Part shown: piece after piece, positions 6,911-15,242 of the stretch | Numbering within the stretch: position 1 is the first letter of the stretch | How the letters are laid out: each line of letters starts with the position of its first letter | Assembly: GCA_900550955.1 (NCBI GenBank) | Contig: URUF01000024.1 | Span: 1-29,715 of the forward strand | Length of the DNA stretch: 29,715 bases | Source of the DNA: an uncultured Eubacteriales bacterium | GTDB taxonomy: Bacteria; Bacillota; Clostridia; Christensenellales; Aristaeellaceae | Reading direction: 5' to 3' | Program-made: the position numbers and the translations under genes | Notes under the pieces: generated by a model | Seen by the model: the letters and a program-made list of their open reading frames with translations, nothing else | Told to the model about the DNA's origin: nothing | Database searches by the model: none

Positions 6911-8590
6911 TTATTCATCCGGCAGGGCGCTGGTGGGCGCGTTACACTTCAAGCAAGGGTTAAGGCCCTTTTCATTCATCACCTGTTTCAGATCGCGATA
7001 GGCGAAGGTGCCGGTGAGGGGCAGGTATTTGGAATCCACCTTGGGGCAATAGGGATCCAGATGGTAGAAGCTGCCGCCGTTTTCGTTATAGTACAGGACG
7101 GTATCCCCCGGAGGGGCGGGCGTTACGGTGGTGCGGGGCGTAGCGCTGACGGATACGGCCGCCTGCGCGTTGACGGCGTTTTCATCCGAGGAGCTGCTGG
7201 ACTGGACGCTGTCGTTCGTGGCCAGGGTTTTGGGATCCACGTACCATTCGCCGCCTTCCTTGACCATCAAGATCATAAAGCGGTACACGGAGGGATCCTT
7301 GCCGTTGTTTTTGTTAATGGTGGCCGTCATGGTCACGGTACGGCTGGTATCCTGGTCGGAGCCGGAAATTTCCTCAATGGCAAACTCCTCCGGCGTGCGG
7401 TTTGCCAGCACCATGAACAGGGCGGAGGAGGCGTTTTCCTGCTGGCTGGCCCAGCTGGGCTGCACCAGGCTTACCATCTCCGGCGTGTTGTTCACCTGCC
7501 AAAGCGTCATGAAGGTGGTCAGGCGCTGCTCGGCCTCGGAAGGGCCGGACACGGTGGGGGAGGGGGTGGGGGCTGGCACATATTCCGTGGCGGCTGCCGC
7601 GGCCGGCTGGCTATCCGGGGCGGGGGAGGCCTGCACGTTCTGCGGGGAGGCTGCGCCGGTATAGCGCACGTCGTTTCCGCCCTGCATCATCATGGCGATG
7701 GCGACGATGCACAGCGCAACATACGCAATGCTCACAATCAGCCGGGTTACGGAGGTGAACATCTGGCGGTACCACATACCGCCAAGGCCCACCACGCATA
7801 GGCCGATGAACGCATACCGCAGCGCGTCCAGCGTGCTGGGAACGAACAGGCAGGGAATGAACAGAAGCGGCAAAAGCCCGAACAAAAACAGGGCCCACAG
7901 CTTATCCGCATCCATGGCGGCACGCTGGCGCGGCTGCTTGGGCGCGGTGGCGGCGGTGTACATAGGCTGCTGCGGGGGCTGCATGGGCGGCGTTTGCTGA
8001 ACGGGCGCAAACGGCTGTTGCGGCATGGACGCGCCATAGTTCATAACCCGCTGGGGCATGCCGCCCTGGGCCATACTTCCATAAGGAGGCGCGGCGTTGG
8101 CAAAGGAGGCGGGCTGCACAGCGGGCCGGACGGAGGCGGGCTGCTGCGCGGCAGGGGGAACGTACCCCTGGCTGCGCGCGGAAAACGCCGCAGCCGGATT
8201 GATGGAGGGAGCGCTATTGCCCAGCGGCAGCTGCTGCGACGGCGCGGCATCCTGCCGGAAGCCCTGAAAGGGCGGCTGCGCGCCCGCAGCGGGCTGAATG
8301 AAGCTGGGGGCGGCAAAGGGAACCTGCGCGACGGGCTGCATAGGGGGAACAGCGCCGCCTTGGGGAAAATACGGATTGGAAGGAAAATAGGCGCTCTGCG
8401 GCGTGAGCGGCTGCTGCGAAAACACGGGCTGGGCAGCAGGCTGCCCCGAGGGCGCGACAGGCGAGGGCGTGGGCACTTGCGAAAAATCTGGCGCCTCGGG
8501 AGCCTGCCGGACAGGGGCCTTTTTAAAAAGGCCGCGCTTTTGCATGCCATAGGTCGGCGTGGAAGCATACTTGGTACGATTTGCGTTCAT
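6911..8590 (-). CDS. Three-TM protein with Pro/Gln-rich tail and C-terminal His-Cys3 domain
   Basis: 559 aa; I do not recognise it as a named protein. Residues 1-228 are low-complexity (Pro, Gln, Ala, Phe/Tyr repeats) and should be cytosolic. Three membrane helices follow at about 231-250, 257-274 and 282-302. A Ser/Pro/Thr linker leads to a folded region at about 350-455 that reads like the NTF2-like/DUF4878 type (EAEQRLTTFMTLW at its start, EGGEWYVDP near its end). A second linker ends in a small domain with H510, C515, C546 and C549 (YHLDPYC, then PCLKC). That pattern occurs at the C-terminus of many secreted Firmicute proteins and is probably a metal-binding knob. It starts at ATG 8590 behind AAGGAG, with its own promoter at 8658-8685. 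Topology suggests an envelope sensor or anchor; function unknown. Confidence 0.85.
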   Translation of the reverse strand: MNANRTKYASTPTYGMQKRGLFKKAPVRQAPEAPDFSQVPTPSPVAPSGQPAAQPVFSQQPLTPQSAYFPSNPYFPQGGAVPPMQPVAQVPFAAPSFIQPAAGAQPPFQGFRQDAAPSQQLPLGNSAPSINPAAAFSARSQGYVPPAAQQPASVRPAVQPASFANAAPPYGSMAQGGMPQRVMNYGASMPQQPFAPVQQTPPMQPPQQPMYTAATAPKQPRQRAAMDADKLWALFLFGLLPLLFIPCLFVPSTLDALRYAFIGLCVVGLGGMWYRQMFTSVTRLIVSIAYVALCIVAIAMMMQGGNDVRYTGAASPQNVQASPAPDSQPAAAAATEYVPAPTPSPTVSGPSEAEQRLTTFMTLWQVNNTPEMVSLVQPSWASQQENASSALFMVLANRTPEEFAIEEISGSDQDTSRTVTMTATINKNNGKDPSVYRFMILMVKEGGEWYVDPKTLATNDSVQSSSSSDENAVNAQAAVSVSATPRTTVTPAPPGDTVLYYNENGGSFYHLDPYCPKVDSKYLPLTGTFAYRDLKQVMNEKGLNPCLKCNAPTSALPDE

Positions 8591-8657
8591 GCTACATCTC
8601 CTTGCACAGCATGGGAATCGTCAAATAATAAGCGCGCCTGTGCGCATACTCCATTCT

Positions 8658-8685
8658 ATTATAACACATATTGCACCTTTGTAAA
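8658..8685 (-). promoter_or_regulatory. Promoter of the three-TM protein gene and ybaK
   Basis: On the minus strand: TTTACA (8680-8685), a 16-bp spacer and TATAAT (8658-8663). The start is expected near 8651, giving a leader of about 60 nt before ATG 8590. Confidence 0.8.
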
Positions 8686-8865
8686 CAGAAGGGAGGCTGT
8701 TTATAAAAGAAAAGTAACAGATGAATGACAAAAAATGTCTGCGAAAAACTGAAGGCGTGGATGGAAAAGGAAAAGAGTGGCGATACTAAAGATGAAAAAT
8801 GCGTCAAATCTGTAACAAATTTAAAAGGGCAAAATCCTCCCGATACAAAACCTTTCCTGAATTGG

Positions 8866-8894
8866 TTGCGAAACTGACCGCAATCATGTATAAT
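8866..8894 (+). promoter_or_regulatory. Promoter of the asp23-like/fakA/recG operon
   Basis: TTGCGA (8866-8871), a 17-bp spacer and TATAAT (8889-8894). The start is expected near 8901, at the foot of a leader hairpin. Confidence 0.82.
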
Positions 8895-8898
8895 TAGC

Positions 8899-8929
8899 CT
8901 GATCTGCTGCGCTTAGGCGCGCTGATCAG
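8899..8929 (+). other. Leader stem-loop at the 5' end of the asp23-like mRNA
   Basis: CTGATC (8899-8904) pairs with GATCAG (8924-8929), and GCGC (8909-8912) pairs with GCGC (8917-8920) around a TTAG loop, with a 4/3-nt internal bulge. It starts at the predicted transcription start and lacks a T run, so it looks like a 5'-end stabilising or regulatory hairpin rather than a terminator. Confidence 0.6.
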
Positions 8930-8972
8930 CATTGTGGGCGGGTTCCCGCCGCGCAAGGAGGCGCAAACGATT

Positions 8973-9323
8973 ATGGAGTGCAAAATCAAAAACGACATAG
9001 GCACGATCTACATCACCGAGGATGTGATGCTTAAGGTGGTCGGCTACGCCGCATTGGAATGCTACGGCATTGTGGCCATGTCCAGCAAGCGGGCCAAGGA
9101 CGGGCTGGTGCAGTGGCTTGGGCGCGAGAACCTTTCCAAAGGCGTGCAGCTCAAGCTGGTGGACGATATGCTGGATGTGGATTTGTTCATCATCGTGGAA
9201 TACGGCATTTCCATCGCAGAGGTTTGCAAGACCATCGTGGAAACGGTGCGCTACAAGCTGGAAAGCATGACGGGCGTAAAGGTGCGCCGCGTAAACATTT
9301 CTGTTGAGGGTGTTCGCGTCTGA
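8973..9323 (+). CDS. Asp23/Gls24-family protein (YloU-like)
   Basis: 116 aa from ATG 8973, behind AAGGAGG. An earlier in-frame ATG (8934) lies in the leader and is rejected. The segments TIYITEDVMLKVVGYAALECYG at the start and VRRVNISVEGV at the end are typical of the short DUF322/Asp23 proteins (YloU). They sit next to the fatty-acid kinase gene in most Bacillota. In longer Asp23 proteins this domain is membrane-associated and linked to the cell-envelope stress response; the short forms have no proven role. It has no membrane segment. It is first in an operon with fakA, 27 bp downstream, and recG. Confidence 0.9.
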   Translation: MECKIKNDIGTIYITEDVMLKVVGYAALECYGIVAMSSKRAKDGLVQWLGRENLSKGVQLKLVDDMLDVDLFIIVEYGISIAEVCKTIVETVRYKLESMTGVKVRRVNISVEGVRV

Positions 9324-9350
9324 TAACGAGCGTGTCGGGAGGAAAAACCT

Positions 9351-11003
9351 TTGATACAGACCAAGACGATTGACGGCGTGCTGCTGCGCGATATGGTTGT
9401 AATGGGCGCGGCGCTGCTTGAAAAAAACCGCGAAGCGGTAGATGCCTTAAACGTGTTCCCCGTGCCGGATGGCGATACGGGCACCAATATGAGCCTGACC
9501 ATGGCCTCCGCAACCAAGGAGGTTAACCAGAAGGAATACTTGAGCGCGGGCGCGGCCGCCGCCGCGTTGGCCAAGGGCGCGCTGCGCGGCGCGCGCGGCA
9601 ACAGCGGCGTAATCACCTCGCAGCTGTACCGCGGCTTTTCCAGGGCGCTGGAGGGCGTGGAGCGCATTACGCCCGCACAGTTTGCCCAGGCGCTCAAGCG
9701 CGGCGCTGAAACGGCCTACAAGGCGGTTATGAAGCCCAAGGAGGGCACCATTTTAACCGTGGCGCGCGTGATTGCCGAGGAGGCCGTAAAGCAGGCCGAG
9801 CGCGCCCCGGAGGATTATGACGCGCTGTTTACCTGCATCCTTACCACGGGCGAGGCCATTCTGAAGCAGACCCAGCAAATGCTGCCGGCGCTTACGCAGG
9901 CCGGCGTGGTGGACGCCGGCGGCCGCGGGCTGCTGCTGTTGTACATGGGCTATGCGGCCTGCCTGCGCGGCGAGGAGCTGCCCAGTGAAACGCTGGAGCC
10001 CTCAGCGGATGGAGAGGCCGGTTTTGAGGACGACCATGACGCGATCGGCGAAATTAAATATGCCTATTGCACGGAATTCCTGATCCAAAATCTGTATCCC
10101 GACATTTTGGAGGAGGATATCGACTCCTTCCGCCGCCGCCTCAACCGCATTGGCGATTGCGTGCTGGTGGTAGGCGACCTGAGCCTGGTGAAGGTGCACG
10201 TGCATACCAACGAGCCTGGCAAGGCGCTGGAATATGGCCTGAGCCTGGGCGAGCTTGTGAACCTGAAGATTGAAAACATGGTGCAGCAGCGCCGCGATAA
10301 CCAGGCCGCCGCACAAAAGAAGGCGGAGGAGGAAGCGCCCGTTAAGGACTACGGCATGGTGGCCGTATCCCTGGGCGAGGGCTTTAACCGTATCTTTGCC
10401 GACCTGACGGTGGACCAGGTGGTGGAGGGCGGCCAGACCATGAACCCCAGTATTGAGGATTTGTCCGAGGCGATTGAAAAGACGCACGCCAAAACGGTTT
10501 TCGTGCTGCCCAACAACGGCAATGTGATTTTGGCCGCGCAGCAGGCTGCGGAGCTTTGCGAGGACAAGAAGGTTCTTGTAATCCCCACCAAGAACGTGGC
10601 CATGGGCATCGCCGCCGCGGTAGCCTTCCAGCCGGAGCAGAGCCCGGAGGACAACGCCGCCCATATGGACGAGGCCGCGCAGCGCGTGCGCACAGGCACC
10701 GTGACCTACGCCGTGCGAGATACGGATCTTGATGACCTGCATATCAAGCAGGGCGATATCATCGGCCTGTATAACGGGCAGATTCATACCGTGGGAAGCA
10801 GCGTGCATGACGTAACCCGCGACCTGATGCAGGCCATCGTAACCGAGGACGACGAGCTCATCACCGTGTACTATGGCAAGGATACCGCCGAGGCGGACGC
10901 GCAGGCGCTTACCGACGAACTGGCCGGTATTTATGGCGACTGCGACGTGGAAATGCAGATGGGCGGCCAACCGCTGTACTATTATCTGGTATCTGTGGAG
11001 TGA
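9351..11003 (+). CDS. fakA: Fatty acid kinase catalytic subunit / DAK2-domain protein (YloV)
   Basis: 550 aa, normal for FakA/YloV. The N-terminal DhaL domain (about 10-200) carries the nucleotide/Mg loop DGDTGTNM at 40-47 and the GARGNSG loop at about 80-86. The middle and C-terminal domains (about 230-550, with PNNGN and IPTKN segments) are typical of the FakA family. In Staphylococcus aureus FakA phosphorylates fatty acids held by FakB (DegV-like) proteins, feeding acyl-phosphate into phospholipid synthesis. No fakB is in this window. The start is TTG 9351, with GGAGG 8 bp upstream; no ATG is available near it. It overlaps the recG reading region at GTGA (11000-11003). Confidence 0.92.
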   Translation: MIQTKTIDGVLLRDMVVMGAALLEKNREAVDALNVFPVPDGDTGTNMSLTMASATKEVNQKEYLSAGAAAAALAKGALRGARGNSGVITSQLYRGFSRALEGVERITPAQFAQALKRGAETAYKAVMKPKEGTILTVARVIAEEAVKQAERAPEDYDALFTCILTTGEAILKQTQQMLPALTQAGVVDAGGRGLLLLYMGYAACLRGEELPSETLEPSADGEAGFEDDHDAIGEIKYAYCTEFLIQNLYPDILEEDIDSFRRRLNRIGDCVLVVGDLSLVKVHVHTNEPGKALEYGLSLGELVNLKIENMVQQRRDNQAAAQKKAEEEAPVKDYGMVAVSLGEGFNRIFADLTVDQVVEGGQTMNPSIEDLSEAIEKTHAKTVFVLPNNGNVILAAQQAAELCEDKKVLVIPTKNVAMGIAAAVAFQPEQSPEDNAAHMDEAAQRVRTGTVTYAVRDTDLDDLHIKQGDIIGLYNGQIHTVGSSVHDVTRDLMQAIVTEDDELITVYYGKDTAEADAQALTDELAGIYGDCDVEMQMGGQPLYYYLVSVE

Positions 11004-11005
11004 GC

Positions 11006-13021
11006 ATGGAGCTTTCCGAGATCAAGGGCATTGGCAAAACAAGATTGGCGGCCTTACACGCAGCGGGCATCTGCTCGTTGCGTGATCTTTTATATGCGGC
11101 GCCTTGCAAGTACCGGGATTTAAGCCGCGTAAGCACCGTGGCGCAGGCGCAGGCGGGCGAGCGCGTATGCCTGGAGCTGGTGCGCGAGGGCGAGGCCAAG
11201 CTGGCGCGCCACGGCAAGCTAAGCCGCGTAACCTGCGCCTTTAGCGACGCTACGGGGCGCATTTCGGCCTGCTGGTTCAACCAGCCCTGGATGCGCGAAA
11301 ACATGAACCGCCATACACGGCTAACGCTGTATGGCCAGGTGGAGGCAAATGGGGCGCGCAAGCGGCTGATGAACCCCAGCTTTGAAACAGAGCGGCGCAT
11401 CCTGCCGGTGTACAGGCCCATTGAAGGCATGCCGCAAAAGGTGCATGCCGCCGCGGTGCAGCAGGCGCTGCAATGGGTGGAACAGCTATGCCCAGAAACG
11501 CTGCCGGCGGAGCTGTGCAGGAGGCATGCGCTGATTTCATGCGCTGAGGCCATCCGCGCGCTGCATGCGCCGCGCAGCATGGAGGAGGTTGCCAGGGCGC
11601 AGCGCCGGTTCGCTTTTGAGCAAATGCTCATGTACCAGGCCGCAGTCCGCCTGGTGCGCGACTTGCGCAGGCGCGGCCCGGAGATGCGCTTTGCGGCGGA
11701 GGCCGCAGACGCTTTCTGGCAGGATATGCCCTTTGCGCCAACGGGCGCGCAGCGGCGCACCCTGGGGGAAATTGCGCAGGATATGTCGGGCAAATGGGCG
11801 ATGGCGCGCATGGTGCAGGGCGATGTGGGCAGCGGGAAAACGGCCGTTGCCATGGGCGCGATGCTCCTGTGCGCGCAGGTGGGCTACCAAAGCGCCCTGA
11901 TGGCGCCTACCGAAATCCTGGCGCGTCAGCATTACAAGAGCATGCGCGCGTTTTTTGAAAAGCATGGCTTTGGCTGCGGCCTGCTGGTGGGCGGAATGCC
12001 CCCTAAGGAGCGGCGCGCGGCGCTGGCCAAAATCGCGTCGGGGGAATGGAAGGTCGTAATCGGCACGCACGCGCTGGTTAGCGAGGGGGTAGCCTACCAA
12101 AGGCTGGGCCTGTGCATTACGGACGAACAGCACCGCTTTGGCGTGGCGCAGCGCACCGCGCTTCTTAACAAGGGCACGGACGGTCAGCGCGCGCCGCACC
12201 TGCTGGTAATGAGCGCAACGCCCATTCCACGCTCGCTGGCGCTGGTGATGTTTGGCGATTTGGATTTGTCCATCATTAACGAGCTTCCGCCCGGACGGCA
12301 GCCGGTGACCACGCGCATTGTGGGCGAGGAAAAGCGCGAGGCCATGTACGGCTTTTTGCGAAAGGAGCTTGAGGCGGGGCGGCAGGCCTATATCGTTTGC
12401 CCGCTTGTGGAGGAGAGCGACAACGCGGACAGCCTGAAGGCGGCCAAGGCGCATGCCCTGGAGCTGCAAGGCGGGGCGCTTAGCGGCCTGCGCGTGGGCC
12501 TTACCTACGGCAGCCAGCCCGCCGCGGAAAAGGCCGAAACGCTGGAGGCCTTTTCCGCCGGGGCGTTGAACGTGCTTGTGGCCACCACGGTGATAGAGGT
12601 GGGCGTGAACGTGCCAAACGCATCCATTATGGTGATTGAGGATGCGGACCGTTACGGGCTGGCGCAGCTGCACCAGCTGCGGGGGCGCGTGGGGCGCGGC
12701 CCGGCGCAAAGCTGGTGCTTCCTGCTGGCGCAACCCAATGAGCGCCTTCGGGCGCTGGCGCGTACGAACGACGGCTTTGAGATCGCCCGGGTGGATTTGG
12801 AGCAGCGCGGCCCGGGCGAGCTGTTGGGCACGCGCCAGCATGGCGAGGCGCTTTTGCCCGGCGGCTCCGCCGCCTTTGGCAGCATGCAGCTGCTGTATGA
12901 GGCGGCGCAATGCGCCGAAACCCTGCAAAGCGACCCCGCCTGCGCAGAGGAATGGCGGCAAGTGGCCGCTCAGGCCGCAAAGCTGGTTGGGCGGCTCAAC
13001 GACCGCGTTTCCATCAGTTAG
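11006..13021 (+). CDS. recG: ATP-dependent DNA helicase RecG
   Basis: 671 aa from ATG 11006, chosen because TGGAG sits 5 bp before it. A GTG at 11000 would add two residues and has no ribosome site. It has an N-terminal helical and wedge (OB) part, about 1-230, which binds the branched DNA. Two helicase domains follow: Walker A GDVGSGKT at about 272-279, motif II DEQH at about 373, MSATPIPRS, and later the QLRGRVGRG motif VI. The conserved tail motif DLEQRGPGELLGTRQ follows motif VI. RecG reverses stalled forks and processes Holliday and R-loop structures. The asp23-fakA-recG order is common in Clostridia. The protein looks intact. Confidence 0.97.
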   Translation: MELSEIKGIGKTRLAALHAAGICSLRDLLYAAPCKYRDLSRVSTVAQAQAGERVCLELVREGEAKLARHGKLSRVTCAFSDATGRISACWFNQPWMRENMNRHTRLTLYGQVEANGARKRLMNPSFETERRILPVYRPIEGMPQKVHAAAVQQALQWVEQLCPETLPAELCRRHALISCAEAIRALHAPRSMEEVARAQRRFAFEQMLMYQAAVRLVRDLRRRGPEMRFAAEAADAFWQDMPFAPTGAQRRTLGEIAQDMSGKWAMARMVQGDVGSGKTAVAMGAMLLCAQVGYQSALMAPTEILARQHYKSMRAFFEKHGFGCGLLVGGMPPKERRAALAKIASGEWKVVIGTHALVSEGVAYQRLGLCITDEQHRFGVAQRTALLNKGTDGQRAPHLLVMSATPIPRSLALVMFGDLDLSIINELPPGRQPVTTRIVGEEKREAMYGFLRKELEAGRQAYIVCPLVEESDNADSLKAAKAHALELQGGALSGLRVGLTYGSQPAAEKAETLEAFSAGALNVLVATTVIEVGVNVPNASIMVIEDADRYGLAQLHQLRGRVGRGPAQSWCFLLAQPNERLRALARTNDGFEIARVDLEQRGPGELLGTRQHGEALLPGGSAAFGSMQLLYEAAQCAETLQSDPACAEEWRQVAAQAAKLVGRLNDRVSIS

Positions 13022-13027
13022 GGTGGA

Positions 13028-13056
13028 TTGAAAACGCGCGCCGGACGCGGTACAAT
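13028..13056 (+). promoter_or_regulatory. Promoter upstream of trmL
   Basis: TTGAAA (13028-13033), a 17-bp spacer and TACAAT (13051-13056), just after the recG stop. The start is expected near 13063, about 31 nt before the trmL ATG. It would make trmL and the UDG genes a transcription unit of their own. Confidence 0.7.
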
Positions 13057-13093
13057 AGGATTATCGAAAGAACAGGGCTTGGGAGGCGATGGA

Positions 13094-13609
13094 ATGCATA
13101 TTGTGCTATATCAGCCGGAAATCCCACAGAACACGGGAAACATTGCTCGCACCTGCGCGGCTACGGGCAGCATGCTGCACCTGATTAAGCCGCTTGGCTT
13201 TTCCCTGGAGGACAAGTACCTAAAGCGGGCCGGGCTGGACTATTGGAAGATGATGGAGTACCGTGTGTACGAGAATTTTGAGCAGCTGATGCAGGCCTGG
13301 CCTGATGCGAAAATGCACTTCCTTTCCACAAAAGCGCCGCGCGGGTATACGGAAACGTCCTACGGCAGGGATGATTTTTTGGTGTTTGGGTGCGAAACGC
13401 GCGGCCTGCCGGAAAGCCTGCTTGCGCGGGTATATGACCGCTGCGTGCGCATTCCCATGGTGCCGGGGGCGCGAAGCTTGAATTTAAGCAATTCGGTGGC
13501 AATTGTGCTTTACGAGGCGCTTAGGCAGCAGGGCTTTGCAGGCCTGCAAACCAGCGGGAGCCTAACCGGACGCGAGGATGAGAGCGCGCCCTGGATGGAT
13601 TATGTATAA
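13094..13609 (+). CDS. trmL: tRNA (cytidine/uridine-34 2'-O)-methyltransferase TrmL
   Basis: 171 aa from ATG 13094, with GGGAGG 7 bp upstream. A longer frame would start inside the promoter and is rejected. It is a single-domain SPOUT/SpoU methyltransferase. Motif 1 is at the very start (YQPEIPQNTGNIARTC, about 6-21). Motif 2 is LVFGCETRGLP in the middle, and motif 3 is IPMVPGARSLNLSNSVAIV near the C-terminus, forming the S-adenosylmethionine knot. TrmL methylates the wobble ribose of certain tRNA-Leu species. Length and motifs match the family. It is followed 35 bp later by the acidic one-TM protein gene. Confidence 0.95.
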   Translation: MHIVLYQPEIPQNTGNIARTCAATGSMLHLIKPLGFSLEDKYLKRAGLDYWKMMEYRVYENFEQLMQAWPDAKMHFLSTKAPRGYTETSYGRDDFLVFGCETRGLPESLLARVYDRCVRIPMVPGARSLNLSNSVAIVLYEALRQQGFAGLQTSGSLTGREDESAPWMDYV

Positions 13610-13644
13610 CGGTTCGTTAGCTTTGCGGAAAGGAAGTGACGCGT

Positions 13645-13983
13645 ATGGCCCAAAAACGGCGGCGCTATCATAGGCAATGGGATGAAGCGGACGAGATGGA
13701 GCTGGGCGACGTGCTGGAACCCGAAACGGAGCCGGATATGGAGCAGCCCTATGCGGACGATGCAGACGGGTACGAGCCGGATGAATATGAATATTCGGAC
13801 GAGCACGAGGCGATTGACAACGGCGTGCGTTTTAAGGTTGCCATGGGCGTGTTTGATACCGTGAGCATTTTGGTGGGCGTGCTGGCGATACTGGCGCTGG
13901 TTGCAATCCTGGTAACGCTGGTAAACTGGCTTGCGGCGGATATTGAGCACTCCGTGCTGCTGATGCAAAGCGGGCTGCAATAG
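13645..13983 (+). CDS. Small acidic one-TM protein, function unknown
   Basis: 112 aa from ATG 13645, behind AAAGGAAG; a GTG at 13636 falls in that ribosome site. Residues 1-11 are basic (QKRRRYHR). Residues 12-60 are extremely acidic, with many Asp, Glu and Tyr. One long hydrophobic helix spans about 70-98 and a short tail follows. There is no signal peptide, so the acidic part is probably inside the cell. Not recognised. It lies between trmL and two DNA glycosylase genes and reads as part of that unit. The sequence gives no link to their function. Confidence 0.75.
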   Translation: MAQKRRRYHRQWDEADEMELGDVLEPETEPDMEQPYADDADGYEPDEYEYSDEHEAIDNGVRFKVAMGVFDTVSILVGVLAILALVAILVTLVNWLAADIEHSVLLMQSGLQ

Positions 13984-14002
13984 CCCGGAAAAGAGGAAAG
14001 GC

Positions 14003-14593
14003 ATGCGTATTTCATGGGAGCAGCTAAGCCAGAATATAGAATGCTGCGAGCGCTGTGCGCTGCATGCGGGGTGCAGGCGCAAGGTGCCCGGGCAGGGCGA
14101 TCCCCATGCGCCGCTGATGCTGATTGGCGAAGGGCCGGGCGAGCAGGAGGACAGGCAGGGCCTGGCGTTTGTGGGCCCGGCCGGGCAGCTGCTTACCAAG
14201 ATGCTTGCGGCCATCCGGCTGCCGCGCGAACGCGTATACATTTGCAATGTGGTGAAATGCCGCCCTCCGCACAACCGCCAGCCTACCCCGGAGGAAATGC
14301 AGGCCTGCATAGGGCACTTGCGCGCGCAGACGGCGCTGGTAAAGCCTAGGGTGATCCTGCTGCTGGGCGCAACGGCGCTAAGGGCCGTGCTGGGCGAGGA
14401 CAAGCGCATAACCCGCTGCCGGGGGCAATGGTTTGAAAGCAAGGGCGTATATATCCTTGCAACGTATCATCCCTCCGCGCTTTTGCGCGACCCCGCCAAA
14501 AAGCGCGATGCGTGGGAGGACCTCAAACGCCTTAGGCAGCGGCTTGAGGAGCTGGGGCTTTATTGCGACCTGTTGAAGGAGGAAGCAGAATGA
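14003..14593 (+). CDS. Family-4 (Fe-S) uracil-DNA glycosylase
   Basis: 196 aa. It removes uracil from DNA to start base excision repair. All landmarks of family 4 are present. Four Cys ligands for a 4Fe-4S cluster are C15, C18, C86 and C102 (C-x2-C, then C-x15-C). Motif 1 is GEGPGEQE (42-49). The base-stacking Phe is F56, N82 lies before VVKC, and motif 2 is HPSA at 156-159. It starts at ATG 14003, behind GAGGAAAGG. Its stop overlaps the start of a second, related gene (ATGA), so the two are translationally coupled. The protein looks complete and normal. Confidence 0.94.
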   Translation: MRISWEQLSQNIECCERCALHAGCRRKVPGQGDPHAPLMLIGEGPGEQEDRQGLAFVGPAGQLLTKMLAAIRLPRERVYICNVVKCRPPHNRQPTPEEMQACIGHLRAQTALVKPRVILLLGATALRAVLGEDKRITRCRGQWFESKGVYILATYHPSALLRDPAKKRDAWEDLKRLRQRLEELGLYCDLLKEEAE

Positions 14594-15210
14594 GGGCCAT
14601 GGAGCGCTTCCAAAAAGAATGCGCCGGTTTTTTTGACCAATTGAGCATAGAGGGGCAAAAGCCCCTCGTTTTTGGCGATGGGCCCTCCTGCCGGCCGGTG
14701 CTGATGCTGGTGGGAGAGGCCCCCGGCGAGCAGGAAGCCCTGATGGGCAAGCCCTTTGTGGGCAAGGCGGGTAAAAACCTGGACGGCTTTTTGCAGGCGG
14801 TTGGGCTAAAGCGCGAGGAAATTTATATCACAAACGTGGTTAAGGTGCGGCCTACCAAAACAAGCGCTGCCGGGCGCGTGGTCAACCGGCCGCCTAGCCG
14901 CGAGGAAAAGGCGCTGTTTACGCCCTGGTTGATGCGCGAGGTAGCCCTGGTGCGGCCCGAGGCGCTGGTGACGCTGGGCAACGTGGCCTTGCAGGCGTTT
15001 GTGCGTGAAAACATTGGCGGCGCGCACGGCGTGTGGAGGCGCGCGGTGATTACCCCGCCGGATGAGGCGGCCTTTACGCTGCCTATGTTTGCGCTGTACC
15101 ACCCCGCGTCGGTGATCTACAACGGGTCGCTCAAGGAGGTATACGCGCGCGATTTGGAGGCTCTGGCGCGATCCCTGCATGCAAAAACAGACGCGCCAGA
15201 TGACATTTGA
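14590..15210 (+). CDS. Family-4-like uracil-DNA glycosylase paralogue lacking the Fe-S cysteines
   Basis: 206 aa from ATG 14590 (overlaps the previous stop); ATG 14599 is also possible. It shares the fold and active-site motifs of its neighbour: GEAPGEQE at 43-50, F56, TNVVK at 81-85 and HPAS at 171-174. The cluster ligands are gone: the KC of KCRPP is KV (V86), there is no CxxC at the N-terminus, and there is no partner Cys near 102-106. Only C11 and C34 remain. It also carries an insertion of about 10 residues after RPT (about 89-101, TKTSAAGRVVNRP). It may excise a different base or act in another repair setting. The UDG fold is sure; uracil activity is inference. Confidence 0.88.
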   Translation: MRAMERFQKECAGFFDQLSIEGQKPLVFGDGPSCRPVLMLVGEAPGEQEALMGKPFVGKAGKNLDGFLQAVGLKREEIYITNVVKVRPTKTSAAGRVVNRPPSREEKALFTPWLMREVALVRPEALVTLGNVALQAFVRENIGGAHGVWRRAVITPPDEAAFTLPMFALYHPASVIYNGSLKEVYARDLEALARSLHAKTDAPDDI

Positions 15211-15242
15211 GCGCATGGAATGGATGCTGTGGGTCGTTCCAA

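Larger units (their letters stand above)
8591..8972. other. Divergent intergenic region holding two promoters
   Basis: 382 bp, clearly more AT-rich than the genes around it. It carries a minus promoter (8658-8685), a plus promoter (8866-8894) and a leader hairpin (8899-8929). A 50-codon reading frame at 8725-8877 has no ribosome site and I do not call it a gene. The rpmB gene that often lies divergent to asp23-like genes in Bacillota is not here. Confidence 0.6.

Noticed and set aside
6767..7801. 344-codon plus-strand frame opposite ybaK and the three-TM gene
   Set aside because: Gly/His-rich shadow crossing two real genes; no recognisable domain.
8725..8877. A 50-codon plus-strand frame, Lys-rich, in the divergent intergenic region
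   Set aside because: No ribosome site in a genome where real genes have strong ones, the region is AT-rich, and its end overlaps the -35 box of the asp23-like promoter.
10002..10970. 322-codon minus-strand frame opposite fakA
   Set aside because: Antisense shadow of the conserved fakA coding sequence, no ribosome site or domain.
11537..12961. 474-codon minus-strand frame opposite recG
   Set aside because: A shadow of GC-rich codons in recG; composition is Arg/His/Gln-rich with no domain.
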